From Microcoleus sp. bin48.metabat.b7b8b9.023 (lineage in GTDB: Bacteria; Cyanobacteriota; Cyanobacteriia; Cyanobacteriales; Microcoleaceae): a DNA stretch of 64,000 nt. The stretch covers positions 1-64,000 of the forward strand of contig NZ_JAAFKG010000048.1 in the NCBI RefSeq assembly GCF_013299185.1, in the 5' to 3' direction. Of this stretch, positions 35,266-44,423 are shown piece after piece. The notes below the pieces were generated by a model that was not told where the DNA came from, made no database searches, and saw only the letters and a program-made list of their open reading frames with translations. Positions within the stretch are counted from its first letter, which is position 1, and every line of letters begins with the position of its first letter. The translations under genes and the position numbers were made by a program.

Positions 35266-35700
35266 ATGAAAGAACTTGACGAGAAAAAAACCCAAGAACT
35301 GCTATGCACCATCATGGAATGGGAACTAGCAGGAGTAGTGCGCTACACCCACTATGCACTCATGGTGACAGGGCCAAACCGAATTCCCATCGTGCAGTTT
35401 TTTCAAGCACAAGCAACCGAATCCCTACTCCACGCCCAACAAGCCGGAGAAATTTTAACAGGTTTAGACGGACATCCCAGCCAAAAAATTGCCCCCATCG
35501 AAGAAACATACAAACACTCCATCAAAGACTTGTTGGAAGAAAGTTTAAATCACGAGAAAAAAGCGCTCAAAAAGTATAAATCCTTACTTGAAGTCGTCAC
35601 AGACTCCAGCGTTTATCTCGAAGAATACGCCCGCACCCTAATTGGACAAGAAGAATTGCACCAAGTGGAACTAAAAAAAATGCTGCGGGATTATAGTTGA
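35266..35700 (+). CDS. Bacterioferritin-like di-iron protein
   Basis: A 144-residue four-helix ferritin-like protein. Candidate di-iron ligands are E20 (or E18), E52 with H56 (spaced E-x3-H instead of the usual E-x2-H), E97 or E92, and E129-x2-H132. The helix 2 haem-Met of classical bacterioferritin is not evident. It may store or safely oxidise iron. It sits between the membrane operon and the FTR1 permease, consistent with an iron role. Confidence 0.8.
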   Translation: MKELDEKKTQELLCTIMEWELAGVVRYTHYALMVTGPNRIPIVQFFQAQATESLLHAQQAGEILTGLDGHPSQKIAPIEETYKHSIKDLLEESLNHEKKALKKYKSLLEVVTDSSVYLEEYARTLIGQEELHQVELKKMLRDYS

Positions 35701-36105
35701 TTTAGTCATTAGTCATTAGTCATTAGTCATTAAGGGTAGGGTGCGTGGCTACCTTGAATCCCTTAAAAAAATAGATGATCTCGGAGCGACGCACCTTGCT
35801 ATTGTTCAATACCCCGGACTGTTTTTTGAGCAGCGACCCAAAGCCTCATTCTACCGTTAATATTTCACAGAGGCTGGAGCCCAGAACCCCCATTCTACCC
35901 TTGGTCATTGAAAACTGTCCGGACTATTGATTGTTAGTTGTTATTGATTGCGATAGATAGCAGCTTCTGAATAACCTATGACTATTTGACTAATCACCAA
36001 TAACCCTTCGACTCCGCTCACGGTACTGCAAATAACTAATAACCAATAACTAATAACCAATAACTAATAACCAATAACTAATAACCAATAACCAATAACC
36101 ATATA
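35701..36105. other. Repeat-rich spacer before the FTR1 gene
   Basis: It holds GTCATTA heptads (about 35704-35733), a GGTGCGTGGC palindrome of the 2548 family (about 35739-35805), and an extended run of (C/T)AATAAC heptads from about 35998 to 36100. The heptads run directly into the start codon at 36106 with no ribosome-binding site visible. No gene supported. Confidence 0.7.
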
Positions 36106-37056
36106 ATGAACTTTACTGAAGCCATCCCAACCTTTGTAATTACTCTCCGTGAAGGCGTAGAAGCCGCCTTAGTCGTCGGAATTGTCCTAGCTTGCTTGAA
36201 AAAAGCCGACCAAACTCACCTCAATTCTTGGGTTTATGCAGGTATCGCAGCAGGCATTGCTGCTAGCGGTTTTGTCGGTGTTTTATTCAATGGATTGCTC
36301 GCAGCACTATCAACATCAAATCAGCCTTATGCACCCGTAATTAAACAGCTATTAGAAGGCGTATTGGGAATTTTTGCGATCGCCATGCTAAGCTGGATGC
36401 TAATTTGGATGACTCAGCAAGCCCGCTTTCTCAAAGCCGAAGTTGAAGGCGCACTTACCGCAGCTTTAAAATCAAACACGAATGCTGGCTGGGGCGTATT
36501 CGGCTTAATTTTTATCGCCGTACTTCGCGAAGGTTTTGAAACAGTTATATTTATCAGCGCTCAATTTCAACAAGGTTTAACTCCAGCTTTAGGTGCTGTG
36601 GGCGGTTTGCTTGGGGCTGCAATCATTGGTTCCCTAATTTTTAAATGGGGTGTCAAAATAGATATCCGCCAGTTTTTCAAATTTATGGGAATCTTATTAT
36701 TGCTAATCGTCGCCGGTTTAGCAGTCTCTGCACTCAAACATTTTGACGCCTCCGCTGCCATTTTGTCCCAGACGGATAGCCAGTATGCAGCAATTTGTGT
36801 TTTTTACGATCGCACGGCACCAATCCACTCCTGTATTTTAGGCCCGATGCTGTGGAATGCAGCCGGAGTTTTGCCCGATCGACAATTTCCGGGAGTGATT
36901 CTCAAAGCGCTCTTTGGATACCGCGATCGAATCTATCTTTTGCAAGCTGTTGGTTATACAATATTCTTACTAACAGTCGGCGGTCTTTACTTCCAAAAAT
37001 TAACCCCTCAAGCGACTCTTCCTACCAAAAATACTCAGCCTGCTCGCCCTCAGTAG
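36106..37056 (+). CDS. FTR1-family high-affinity iron permease
   Basis: A 316-residue multi-pass membrane protein with the two REGxE motifs of iron permeases: REGVE at residues 15-19 and REGFE at 141-145. About seven hydrophobic segments follow the FTR1/EfeU layout. In relatives these residues pass ferric iron across the membrane after oxidation. Its position between a ferritin-like gene and rpaA/isiA-type genes supports iron uptake. The C-terminal third diverges, with a QTDSQYAAICVFYDRT stretch. Confidence 0.88.
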   Translation: MNFTEAIPTFVITLREGVEAALVVGIVLACLKKADQTHLNSWVYAGIAAGIAASGFVGVLFNGLLAALSTSNQPYAPVIKQLLEGVLGIFAIAMLSWMLIWMTQQARFLKAEVEGALTAALKSNTNAGWGVFGLIFIAVLREGFETVIFISAQFQQGLTPALGAVGGLLGAAIIGSLIFKWGVKIDIRQFFKFMGILLLLIVAGLAVSALKHFDASAAILSQTDSQYAAICVFYDRTAPIHSCILGPMLWNAAGVLPDRQFPGVILKALFGYRDRIYLLQAVGYTIFLLTVGGLYFQKLTPQATLPTKNTQPARPQ

Positions 37057-37915
37057 CCTTAGCCTTGCTAGCAGTTTTTATCCTTTGCTTGGCTGCTCCA
37101 AGGGCGATGTTCATTCAGTTGACAGTTGACAATTGACAGTTGACAGTTGACCGCTTGAGGGCAACCTCTACCTGGAAGTCCGAGTAGGGGAGTAATGAAT
37201 CGTCTGATTTTAATTTATACGCCAAACCGAGAGGCTTTCAACCAATTATTTCTGGTAAAAAATTCCCATCAAAAAATCCCCTCCAATTTTCAGGTTCGGG
37301 GATTGATTATTTGAATTATGTATGATACTATTTAATAATGGCAATATAGTTTATTTTTTGGATAAATACTTATATTTCTATTATTTAATAATACCGTCAA
37401 TAGCGACAAAAAGCAAGTGGCAATCTTCAAAAAAAAGAAAATTTTTTAACTAAACCTAACAAAATTTTAAAAGTTAACAACGAGCGGTTAACAGATGTCT
37501 CAAAAACCGGGCTTAAGTGTTACAGCATTTAAGCAGTATATTTCAATGACCCGTTATCGAGTCGCCAAATCCTCTATCCGAATTCCCCTATATGGGTCGA
37601 TCGCCACAGACAATCTCTGACACCCGCAGCAGCTTACCCTTAGCGCCATTGCCTGAAGTCCCAGGCAAACCCAGAATAAACCGGAAACTGTTCTTGTCGG
37701 CAAAAAATCGACTCCCAGGAAGATTTTTGGCGAACAGTTTTCTGATATGCGCTCAAGAGGGCTTATAATTAGTACAAGAATATTTACAGAACCCTAAAAG
37801 TTCTTAATGAACCTTATAATCCTTAATGCAGCTTAAAATTAAAAAATTGCTCCTTAAAGTTACCTGGAACCCCCAGAAGGCTGTAGCCTCCGCCATCTGG
37901 TTAGCGGTGAGATAA
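37057..37915. other. Long gene-free region upstream of rpaA
   Basis: It includes a GTTGACA heptamer run (37117-37152) and an inverted counterpart of the 10438-10545 repeat at about 37140-37262. An AT-rich 37300-37470 stretch and the sequence leading to rpaA (37500-37915) complete it. Short frames show no start signals. The rpaA promoter must be here but I could not place it. Confidence 0.6.
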
Positions 37916-38659
37916 ATGATGATGCCTCGGATACTTGTTATTGATGATGACGCGGCGATCGCCGAACTCGTAGCCGTCAACCTAGAAATGGCTGGCTACG
38001 AAGTCACCCAGGCAGAAGACGGCATCAAAGGTCAGGCACTAGCAATACAAATGCTCCCCGACCTGATCATGCTAGACCTGATGCTGCCTAGAGTAGACGG
38101 ATTCACAGTGTGTCAGCGATTGCGGCGTGACGATCGCACAGCCGACATACCCGTCTTGATGTTGACAGCCTTAAGTCAAACTCAAGATAAAGTAGAAGGC
38201 TTCAACTCCGGCGCCGACGATTACCTGACCAAACCCTTTGAACTAGAAGAAATGCTGGCGCGAGTGCGAGCCTTGCTGAGGCGCACAGACCGCATCCCCC
38301 AAGCTGCCAAACACTCAGAAATCCTGAATTACGGCCCGCTAACTCTTGTCCCCGAAAGGTTTGAAGCTGTTTGGTACGTTAATACCGTCAAACTGACTCA
38401 CCTAGAGTTCGAGTTGCTGCACTGCTTGCTCCAGCGCCACGGTCAGACAGTCTCTCCCAGCGAAATTCTCAAAGAAGTCTGGGGCTACGACCCCGACGAC
38501 GACATCGAAACAATTCGCGTACACATCAGACATCTGAGAACCAAGATGGAACCAGATCCCCGCCATCCTCGGTACATCAAAACCGTATACGGCGCGGGTT
38601 ATTGTCTGGAATTGCCGAGCAACGAGCAAGTCGCCGAGGAAAGCAAATCCTCTGCTTGA
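37916..38659 (+). CDS. rpaA: Response regulator RpaA (OmpR/PhoB family)
   Basis: A 247-residue two-component regulator. The receiver domain has IDDD at about 9-12, phosphoacceptor D54 in [11 protein letters not shown], and Thr/Lys of LMLTAL and TKPF. A winged-helix output domain follows ([27 protein letters not shown]...[12 protein letters not shown]...[15 protein letters not shown]). Its length and sequence closely match RpaA, the clock output and phycobilisome-association regulator, rather than RpaB. Control by SasA is known for the family. Confidence 0.9.
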   Translation: MMMPRILVIDDDAAIAELVAVNLEMAGYEVTQAEDGIKGQALAIQMLPDLIMLDLMLPRVDGFTVCQRLRRDDRTADIPVLMLTALSQTQDKVEGFNSGADDYLTKPFELEEMLARVRALLRRTDRIPQAAKHSEILNYGPLTLVPERFEAVWYVNTVKLTHLEFELLHCLLQRHGQTVSPSEILKEVWGYDPDDDIETIRVHIRHLRTKMEPDPRHPRYIKTVYGAGYCLELPSNEQVAEESKSSA

Positions 38660-38701
38660 GCTAGCGCCCCAGATGCGACGAGCAATTAAAAATCTAGCTA
38701 A

Positions 38702-38734
38702 AAAAGCCTGAGAGCAAGTGTTCTCAGGCTTTTG
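38702..38734 (+). terminator. Intrinsic terminator after rpaA
   Basis: Stem AAAAGCCTGAG and CTCAGGCTTTT with loop AGCAAGTGTT. The T run follows the stem. It lies about 40 bp after the rpaA stop. Confidence 0.8.
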
Positions 38735-39243
38735 ATTTGAAAGGAAGGAAGAAAGAAGAAGGAAGAAGGAAGAGGCAAGAGGAAAGAGGGAAGAACTTGT
38801 ATCGGCTGGGCTGTTTGATTCTCAGGAAAACCAGAATTTTGTAGGGTAGTGCCCCGTGCCTACCCCCCGCCCACGAGGGCAACCACGGGGGGATTGCCCC
38901 TACAAAGAATGAAACAGCCCTATGCCTGTACCGAGGGCTTTGTACCCTGGAGGTTTTTGGTCAATTGCAACACCTTAGTAAAATTCTTTATCAATAAATC
39001 TAGATATATTTCACGATCGCTAAATCCATACCAATCAGAAAAACTCTGGTTATCGATCCCTCCGACTCCATGAAACCCTTATAAAACAGTCTTTTCCGCA
39101 GCCTTGTTACATATCTAAACCAAACTTAATGAAAAACTTTATCAAAAAGACTTGACTCAGCCAGCAAAATTGTTGATTATCTATATCAATAAGCTCCACA
39201 AGCTTAAGACTCAATTGACACTGTTCTCAAGAGGTAACTCGCC
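38735..39243. other. Gene-free region upstream of the CP43'-like genes
   Basis: A purine-rich GGAAGAA tract (about 38741-38793) and a GGGTAGTGCCCCGTGCC hairpin with CGTGGGGGG-like arms (38840-38907) are present. The last 70 bases hold the candidate Fur box at 39174-39188. No gene supported. Confidence 0.6.
39174..39188. promoter_or_regulatory. Candidate Fur box upstream of the CP43'-like gene
   Basis: TGATTATCTATATCA matches the 7-1-7 Fur core at 11 of 14 positions. It sits 56 bp upstream of the GTG at 39244, where a repressor would block the promoter. It is consistent with iron-starvation control of IsiA-type genes in cyanobacteria. Confidence 0.45.
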
Positions 39244-40290
39244 GTGACAAGCATGGCCAAAAAATCCTTCCCAGCCGAAGGAGAAACCTTTCCCTGGTGG
39301 GCCGGCAACGCCCGCTTAATCAACCTTTCCGGTCGCTTGCTGGGCGCTCACGTCGCCCAAGCCGGCCTCATCGTCCTCTGGGCGGGAGCCTATAGCCTGT
39401 TTGAGCTTTCGCGATTCAACCCAGAATTACCCATGTACGAACAAGGCTTGATTCTGCTACCAAACCTAGCCAGACTCGGCTTAGGTGTCGGAGCCGGAGG
39501 CAAAATTGTCGATACTTATCCGTACTTTCAAATTGGTGTCGTACACCTCATCAGCTCAGCCTTTCTCGGCTTCGGCGGCATCTTCCACTCCCTCAAAGGG
39601 CCAGCCACCCTCGAAGAAAAAACTCCTTTCTTCGGCTACAGATGGGAAGACAAAGACAAAATGACCACCATCTTAGGCATCCACCTAGTTTTGTTAGGTA
39701 TTGGAGCCTTCTTGTTGGTGGCCAAAGCAATGTATTTCGGTGGTTTGTATGATACCACGATCGGGCAAGTGCGCGTTATTTCGGAACCGACTTTCAACCC
39801 GACTGTGATTTTTGGCTACCTGTTCGGTGCAGGCGGCAAAAACTGGATTGCCTCTGTTAACAACCTCGAAGATGTTGTCGGCGGCCATATCTGGGTAGGA
39901 ATTCTCTGCATAGTCGGCGGGTTGTGGCACATTCGCACCAAGCCTTTTGCCTGGACAGAAAACCTGTTCGTCTGGTCAGGAGAAGCTTATCTCTCTTACA
40001 GTCTCGGCGCTTTAGCTTTAATGGGCTTCATTGCCGCCTACTTTGTTTCAGTCAATACCCTGGTTTACCCAGTTGAATTCTTCGGCCCAGCTTTAAAAAT
40101 TGGCATCCAGCAATATCCCTATTTCGATAGCGGAGAAGTTTTGACTTCTCGCGCTTGGCTGGCAAATTCCCACTTCTGGTTAGCCTTCTTCTTTTTGCAA
40201 GGACATATTTGGCACGCTTTACGATCAGCAGGATTTGACTTCCGCAAAGGCGAAGTCGCGAACCAAGTTGCAGCGAATGCGGCCAGTTAA
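39244..40290 (+). CDS. CP43'-like chlorophyll-binding protein (IsiA/Pcb family)
   Basis: A 348-residue six-helix antenna protein. Signature segments are [57 protein letters not shown] and [15 protein letters not shown], then [20 protein letters not shown]. The large luminal loop E of true CP43 is absent, as in IsiA/Pcb. It should ring photosystem I or II as a chlorophyll store and antenna, mainly under iron stress. I accept GTG 39244; an ATG at 39253 is also possible. Confidence 0.9.
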   Translation: MTSMAKKSFPAEGETFPWWAGNARLINLSGRLLGAHVAQAGLIVLWAGAYSLFELSRFNPELPMYEQGLILLPNLARLGLGVGAGGKIVDTYPYFQIGVVHLISSAFLGFGGIFHSLKGPATLEEKTPFFGYRWEDKDKMTTILGIHLVLLGIGAFLLVAKAMYFGGLYDTTIGQVRVISEPTFNPTVIFGYLFGAGGKNWIASVNNLEDVVGGHIWVGILCIVGGLWHIRTKPFAWTENLFVWSGEAYLSYSLGALALMGFIAAYFVSVNTLVYPVEFFGPALKIGIQQYPYFDSGEVLTSRAWLANSHFWLAFFFLQGHIWHALRSAGFDFRKGEVANQVAANAAS

Positions 40291-40310
40291 TCAGAATTTA
40301 CGCGCGGGGG

Positions 40311-40383
40311 TCAAAAACCCGGTTTCTGCACCAACATTTCTCGAAAAAAGCGACAACTTTTGCGAGAAACCGGGTTTTTTGGG
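40311..40383. repeat. AACCCGGTTTCT inverted repeat
   Basis: Arms CAAAAACCCGGTTTCT and AGAAACCGGGTTTTTT surround a 40-base loop, between the two antenna genes. A related copy is at 51143-51210. It may terminate the first gene. Confidence 0.85.
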
Positions 40384-40418
40384 CAACTCCAATTCACCGA
40401 AATTAGAGGAAAGCGAAA

Positions 40419-41894
40419 ATGCAAGCAATAGCTGAACCGAATTTACAACTAGAGCCGGAAAAGCCAGAAAGCGAGTACGGCTGGTGGGCTGGTAACGCCC
40501 GTTTCACAGAATTTTCAGGACGTATTTTAGGAGCTCACGTCGCTCACGCAGGTTTGATTGTACTCTGGGCCGGGGCGATGACCCTGTTTGAAATTTCCAA
40601 TTTCAACCCGCAGCAGCCTATGTACGACCAAGGTTTAATCCTACTGCCGCATTTGGCAACTTTGGGTTTGGGAGTAGGAAAAGGCGGTCAAATTGTTGAT
40701 ACCTATCCCTATTTTGCGATCGGAGTTGTGCATTTAATTAGCTCCGCAGTTCTTGGTGCCGGCGGCCTTTACCATTCCTTGCTCGGCCCGAAAGTATTGC
40801 CACAAAACAACACTTTCTTTGGTTCCTTCGGCTACGACTGGGAAGACAAAGATAAGATGACCAGCATCATCGGCATTCACCTATTACTATTAGGTGCTGG
40901 TGCTTGGCTGCTAGTCGCAAAAGCTTTATTTTGGGGAGGTCTTTACGATCCCCACGTCGCGGATGTACGGATAATTAGCGAACCAACCCTCAATCCCGCC
41001 CGCATCTTTAGCTATCTCTTGCCCGTACACGGCCCGGAAGGAATGGCAGCAGTTGACAACTTAGAAGATGTTGTCGGCGGTCACATTTATGTTGGCTTGC
41101 TGTGCATCATTGGCGGTTTCTGGCATATCTTCACCAAGCCTTTTGCTTGGGCCAAGCGAGTGTTGTTTTGGTCGGGAGAAGCTTACCTTTCTTACAGTTT
41201 GGGCGCTTTGGCTTACATGGGCTTTTTGACTGCCTACTTTGTGACAGTAAACGACACTGTTTATCCAGAGATTTTCTACGGCCCTGTGGGTTTAACCGGC
41301 CCGGAAGCCACACTAGTTTCTTCGCGGACTTGGCTGGCAACAAGCCACTTTGTGTTAGCGATTTTGGCGCTTTCCGGTCATATTTGGCACGCCCTGCGCG
41401 TTCGTACAAAAGCGGCGGGGTTTGATTTTCGATCGGGCGAATTTGTAACGGCAACTCCTGCTATGGTTCCAGTTGCAAGTGCAACGACAACCGTAAGTTT
41501 TTCTGACACGACTGTAACTTTTTTGCGGAATTTGCCGATTTACCGCAAGGGATTGTCTCCCATAGTTAGGGGATTAGAAGTTAGCTTGGCTCACGGCTAT
41601 TTCCTGGTAGGAGCTTTTGCAGTATTGCTGCCTTTGCAAGAAAAAGGTTTAGCACCTCTGGCAGCATTGCTGGCAACTCTGGCATTAGTCTTGATTTTGG
41701 CAATGGGCCTCTCGATTTACGAGAATCGGAACATCGAAGCAGGTAAAGTTCTTTACTGGCACAAAACCTCGGAAGATTGGAGTTTATTCCGGGGCGGTTT
41801 TTTGCTCGGAGGTACGAGCGGAGCTTTCCTTGCTTATTTGCTGCTAGATAATTTTGCTGGCATTGATGCAATTTTCCGAGGAGTTGTGAACTGA
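40419..41894 (+). CDS. CP43'-like protein fused to a PsaL domain
   Basis: A 491-residue fusion. Residues 1-345 are a six-helix CP43'/Pcb antenna ([49 protein letters not shown]). A Thr/Val-rich linker (about 346-365) leads to a PsaL-like domain (about 366-491) beginning [30 protein letters not shown]. PsaL is the photosystem I subunit that allows trimers to form. Such fusions are known in some cyanobacteria and could plug an antenna ring directly onto PSI. It lies 128 bp downstream of the other antenna gene. Confidence 0.92.
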   Translation: MQAIAEPNLQLEPEKPESEYGWWAGNARFTEFSGRILGAHVAHAGLIVLWAGAMTLFEISNFNPQQPMYDQGLILLPHLATLGLGVGKGGQIVDTYPYFAIGVVHLISSAVLGAGGLYHSLLGPKVLPQNNTFFGSFGYDWEDKDKMTSIIGIHLLLLGAGAWLLVAKALFWGGLYDPHVADVRIISEPTLNPARIFSYLLPVHGPEGMAAVDNLEDVVGGHIYVGLLCIIGGFWHIFTKPFAWAKRVLFWSGEAYLSYSLGALAYMGFLTAYFVTVNDTVYPEIFYGPVGLTGPEATLVSSRTWLATSHFVLAILALSGHIWHALRVRTKAAGFDFRSGEFVTATPAMVPVASATTTVSFSDTTVTFLRNLPIYRKGLSPIVRGLEVSLAHGYFLVGAFAVLLPLQEKGLAPLAALLATLALVLILAMGLSIYENRNIEAGKVLYWHKTSEDWSLFRGGFLLGGTSGAFLAYLLLDNFAGIDAIFRGVVN

Positions 41895-41914
41895 GTTCAA
41901 AATAGAATCTGAAT

Positions 41915-41959
41915 CCAATTTAAGCAAGAAATTAGAACTTTGTTTCTTGCTTAAATTGG
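41915..41959 (+). terminator. Strong hairpin after the CP43'-PsaL gene
   Basis: A perfect 17-bp stem, CCAATTTAAGCAAGAAA and TTTCTTGCTTAAATTGG, with an 11-base loop. There is no following T run, so it may act as an mRNA-stabilising hairpin rather than a strict terminator. Confidence 0.65.
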
Positions 41960-42000
41960 CTCATTTCTGGATTTGTATGTACTGTTGAGAAAATCACCCT

Positions 42001-42336
42001 ATGACTGTTTTTATTTGCTGTTTCTGTATCGGGACTGTGATGGTTCTGTTTTTGTGCAGTATTTCGGTAGCGCTGCGAGAAGGATTCCACCAAATTCGGC
42101 GACTGCATCAAATTCCGTGTTCGGATTGCGAGTTTTTTACTAATGACTACCGTCTCAAGTGTACCGTGCGGCCGTCTGTTGCCTGTACTGAAGATGCCAT
42201 CGGCTGTACTGACTTTGAACCGAAAACTTGTTTTGCCAATTCCTGTCAGCGACATTGCTCCAGACTTCACAAAGCTTATACAGAAATACCGACAACTAAT
42301 TCTCCAATTACATCTGCCGAAATTCTTTCTTCCTAA
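42001..42336 (+). CDS. Small membrane protein with Cys-rich domain, unknown
   Basis: A 111-residue protein: one N-terminal hydrophobic segment (residues 1-25) then a Cys-rich region. The latter includes HQIPCSDCEFFTNDYRLKC, followed by CTEDAIGCTDFEP and CFANSCQRHC. About nine cysteines could bind metal or an iron-sulfur cluster. It lies between the PSI antenna fusion and the FurA-like gene. I recall small Cys-rich proteins near isiA clusters but not a family name. Confidence 0.6.
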   Translation: MTVFICCFCIGTVMVLFLCSISVALREGFHQIRRLHQIPCSDCEFFTNDYRLKCTVRPSVACTEDAIGCTDFEPKTCFANSCQRHCSRLHKAYTEIPTTNSPITSAEILSS

Positions 42337-42419
42337 CATCCGTTAAATCCGTTACAGAATCCATTGCCGAACTTCCTGACATCCGTTAAATCCATTACAG
42401 AATCCGTTGCCGAACTTCT
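42334..42419. repeat. 43-bp tandem duplication upstream of the Fur gene
   Basis: Two near-identical units (42334-42376 and 42377-42419) of the form ACATCCGTTAAATCC, TTACAGAATCC and TTGCCGAACTTC. The second ends just before the ATG at 42432. They may carry paired operator sites. Confidence 0.8.
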
Positions 42420-42431
42420 TCCTTCACAAAT

Positions 42432-42947
42432 ATGAATTTATACAGTCCTAACTCACTTAAACTCGAACTAAACCAGAGGGGTTGCCGCTTGACACCCCAG
42501 CGAGAAACTATTTTGAGCGTCTTTCAAAATCTGCGGCAAGGCAATCATTTGAGTGCCGAAGAGTTATATAAAACTTTACAGAATCAAGGAGAAGGAATTG
42601 GCTTATCTACTGTTTATAGAACACTGCATTTATTAGCCAGAATTGGAATTTTGCGCGAACTAGAATTAGCAGAAGGACACAAACACTACGAACTAAATTT
42701 GCCTGAATTGCACCACCACCATCACCTGGTTTGCATTCAGTGTCACAAGACTTTTGAGTTTAGCGATGAATCGATTTTAAAGATTGGTAAGAAACAAGTT
42801 GAAAAAGCTGGTGTAGAACTGCTAGACTGTCAATTAACTGTGCGTGCTGTTTGTTTGGAAGCCTTGCGGGAGGGATGGCCTTCTTTGTTGCCGAGCAATT
42901 GGTCGTGTCCGAGATATCATTCAGAACTTGAGGATAAGGTTAGTTAA
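42432..42947 (+). CDS. FurA-like ferric uptake regulator with altered C terminus
   Basis: A 171-residue Fur-family repressor. The winged-helix part includes LNQRGCRLTPQRETILSVF and GLSTVYRTLHLLARIGILREL. The dimerisation part has the metal-binding HHHHHLVCIQCH. Compared from memory with Anabaena FurA (CQLTIHAVCPKCQRSLMP end), the second Cys pair CPKC is replaced: the chain here reads VRAVCLEALREGWPSLLP and then continues 20 residues. It is therefore a diverged FurA paralogue that probably controls the neighbouring iron-stress genes. Confidence 0.88.
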   Translation: MNLYSPNSLKLELNQRGCRLTPQRETILSVFQNLRQGNHLSAEELYKTLQNQGEGIGLSTVYRTLHLLARIGILRELELAEGHKHYELNLPELHHHHHLVCIQCHKTFEFSDESILKIGKKQVEKAGVELLDCQLTVRAVCLEALREGWPSLLPSNWSCPRYHSELEDKVS

Positions 42948-43074
42948 GTTGGATGAAATAAACCACGGGAATTGGTTATTGGTCATTGATAATTGATAAT
43001 TTCTTGTTAGTTATACCGTTTTGAAAAAAATCAACAAGAGATTTGCTGGGTTTGTTTCGTCCACCTAATGTGCA

Positions 43075-43137
43075 AGGTGCGTCGCTATGAGATTATAGGT
43101 TAAATTTACGGATTGTTCGCAAGCGACACACCCTACG
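43075..43137. repeat. GGTGCGTCGC palindrome, copy 3
   Basis: Arms GGTGCGTCGC and GCGACACACCCTAC. Same family as 2548-2611. It lies between the Fur-like gene and the HD-type gene that point toward each other. Confidence 0.65.
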
Positions 43138-43188
43138 AATACTCATGACTACTGCCAACTGCCAAGTCACTAATGAATTAAGTTGTAC

Positions 43189-44040
43189 TCAAGCAACCTC
43201 TGAATCGAAACGTTGGTGTTCCATCCGAAATACGTTAGCGTACAAACTAGCAACAATCTGTTTGCCTTCCTGCGTCAACTGCAAATAACCGAGAGATTCG
43301 CTGATATGAGGATAAATTCCACTCCAGTAAAACTTAGAGTAGCTTTGCAGCAAGTCGCCCGGATGTCGGTATCCCAAAACTTTAGTAGCACCGCTTTCTT
43401 CCAACTCGTAAAACAGCGCGCCAATTTTCTGTAAATATTGTGGGTTGCTGAGCTGACCTATTAAGTCAGCACCGCGAACTAAACTAGAATAATTACCTGC
43501 ATCTTCGTCAATGTTGCCGTCAAGCACCGAGAAACGAGTCTGTTCTATGTTCTGCTTAATTATCTCAGCATTAATTAGCTTGTGGTTGCCGAAGCGCTCG
43601 TCAATGAATAGTTTTGCTCTGTCAACTCGATAAGGAGATAAACTAGCCGCTGTTGCACCAGGAGCAAGTGCAATTCTCATGCCATCTTTTCCGGTAGCAT
43701 ACAATCCTGCTGATGCTTGGTCTTCTCGGCAAACTCCTTTGACATATCCGATATCTTGGCACAGCAAAGAAATGATGAAGTGCAGCCAATTTTCACAGGA
43801 GACTCCGCCCTTGCGAATGTGTTTTCCCCGCAAAATTTCTTGACCGACCAAGGTAATACAAATGGCGTGTTCTGTATTGTGATAAAGAGCGTCGCTGCTG
43901 GCAATGTTTTCTAACGCCATTGCCCCCACCCAGGCAATAATGTCGGCATAGTCGGATTTGTAGCCTCCGTAAGTGCGGCTGTATCCGTTCTCTAGTTGTT
44001 TGATGAAAGCCTCGATCAGCAGTTCTGTAGAATTAAACAT
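43189..44040 (-). CDS. HD-domain-like metal-dependent phosphohydrolase
   Basis: A 283-residue protein with metal-site motifs in order: YHNTEHAI (H...H), LLCQDIGYVKG (with D) and, later, SLVRGADLIGQL. This order resembles HD/PDEase-type hydrolases that cleave nucleotides or cyclic nucleotides. I start at ATG 44040 (MFNSTELL), preceded by AAGGACAGGG; the longer frame would add 11 residues. Substrate unknown. Confidence 0.7.
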   Translation of the reverse strand: MFNSTELLIEAFIKQLENGYSRTYGGYKSDYADIIAWVGAMALENIASSDALYHNTEHAICITLVGQEILRGKHIRKGGVSCENWLHFIISLLCQDIGYVKGVCREDQASAGLYATGKDGMRIALAPGATAASLSPYRVDRAKLFIDERFGNHKLINAEIIKQNIEQTRFSVLDGNIDEDAGNYSSLVRGADLIGQLSNPQYLQKIGALFYELEESGATKVLGYRHPGDLLQSYSKFYWSGIYPHISESLGYLQLTQEGKQIVASLYANVFRMEHQRFDSEVA

Positions 44041-44219
44041 ACCCTGTCCTTTTCCTTTAATATTGCCTGTCAAGTGTGATGAGTCTTATTTGAGTCTCTT
44101 CTATATAATATAATTTATATATGATTTTATGGATGAGATTTTAACTCAAAACTCAAAACTCACTCACCTGCGTTGTTGGCGCTTGCCTTTGGAGGTAATA
44201 TCAACACTCCAAACGCCAC

Positions 44220-44423
44220 TTAGTCCATGACTAAAAGCCATCCCCGTCGGACTGCATAGAGCAGTCTGCTAACAATTTTTAGCTCGTCTGAACTTTTTAA
44301 AGTTTCAGAATTAATTTCGTATTGAATTTGGTGGAACACCGTCCGATCTATCTTACCGGATTTCCAAATATTCAAGTAAAGTTCGGAAATTGTACTTTCA
44401 GGAATATAAGTTTTGGTTTTCAT
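44220..44423 (-). CDS. Conserved small protein, unknown
   Basis: A 67-residue protein: MKTKTYIPESTISELYLNIW, then KSGKIDRTVFHQI and RLLYAVRRGWLLVMD. This pattern of a small helical cyanobacterial protein is one I have seen as a conserved hypothetical, and the frame looks coding. Function unknown. Confidence 0.6.
   Translation of the reverse strand: MKTKTYIPESTISELYLNIWKSGKIDRTVFHQIQYEINSETLKSSDELKIVSRLLYAVRRGWLLVMD

Noticed and set aside
37057-37915. Small ncRNA or short peptide upstream of rpaA
   Set aside because: No stable conserved structure or start signal that I could support; recorded as gene-free.
41932-42339. Minus-strand frame opposite the Cys-rich gene at 42001
   Set aside because: The plus-strand frame has the Cys-rich pattern with a membrane segment and correct orientation with neighbours; the antisense frame has no such features.
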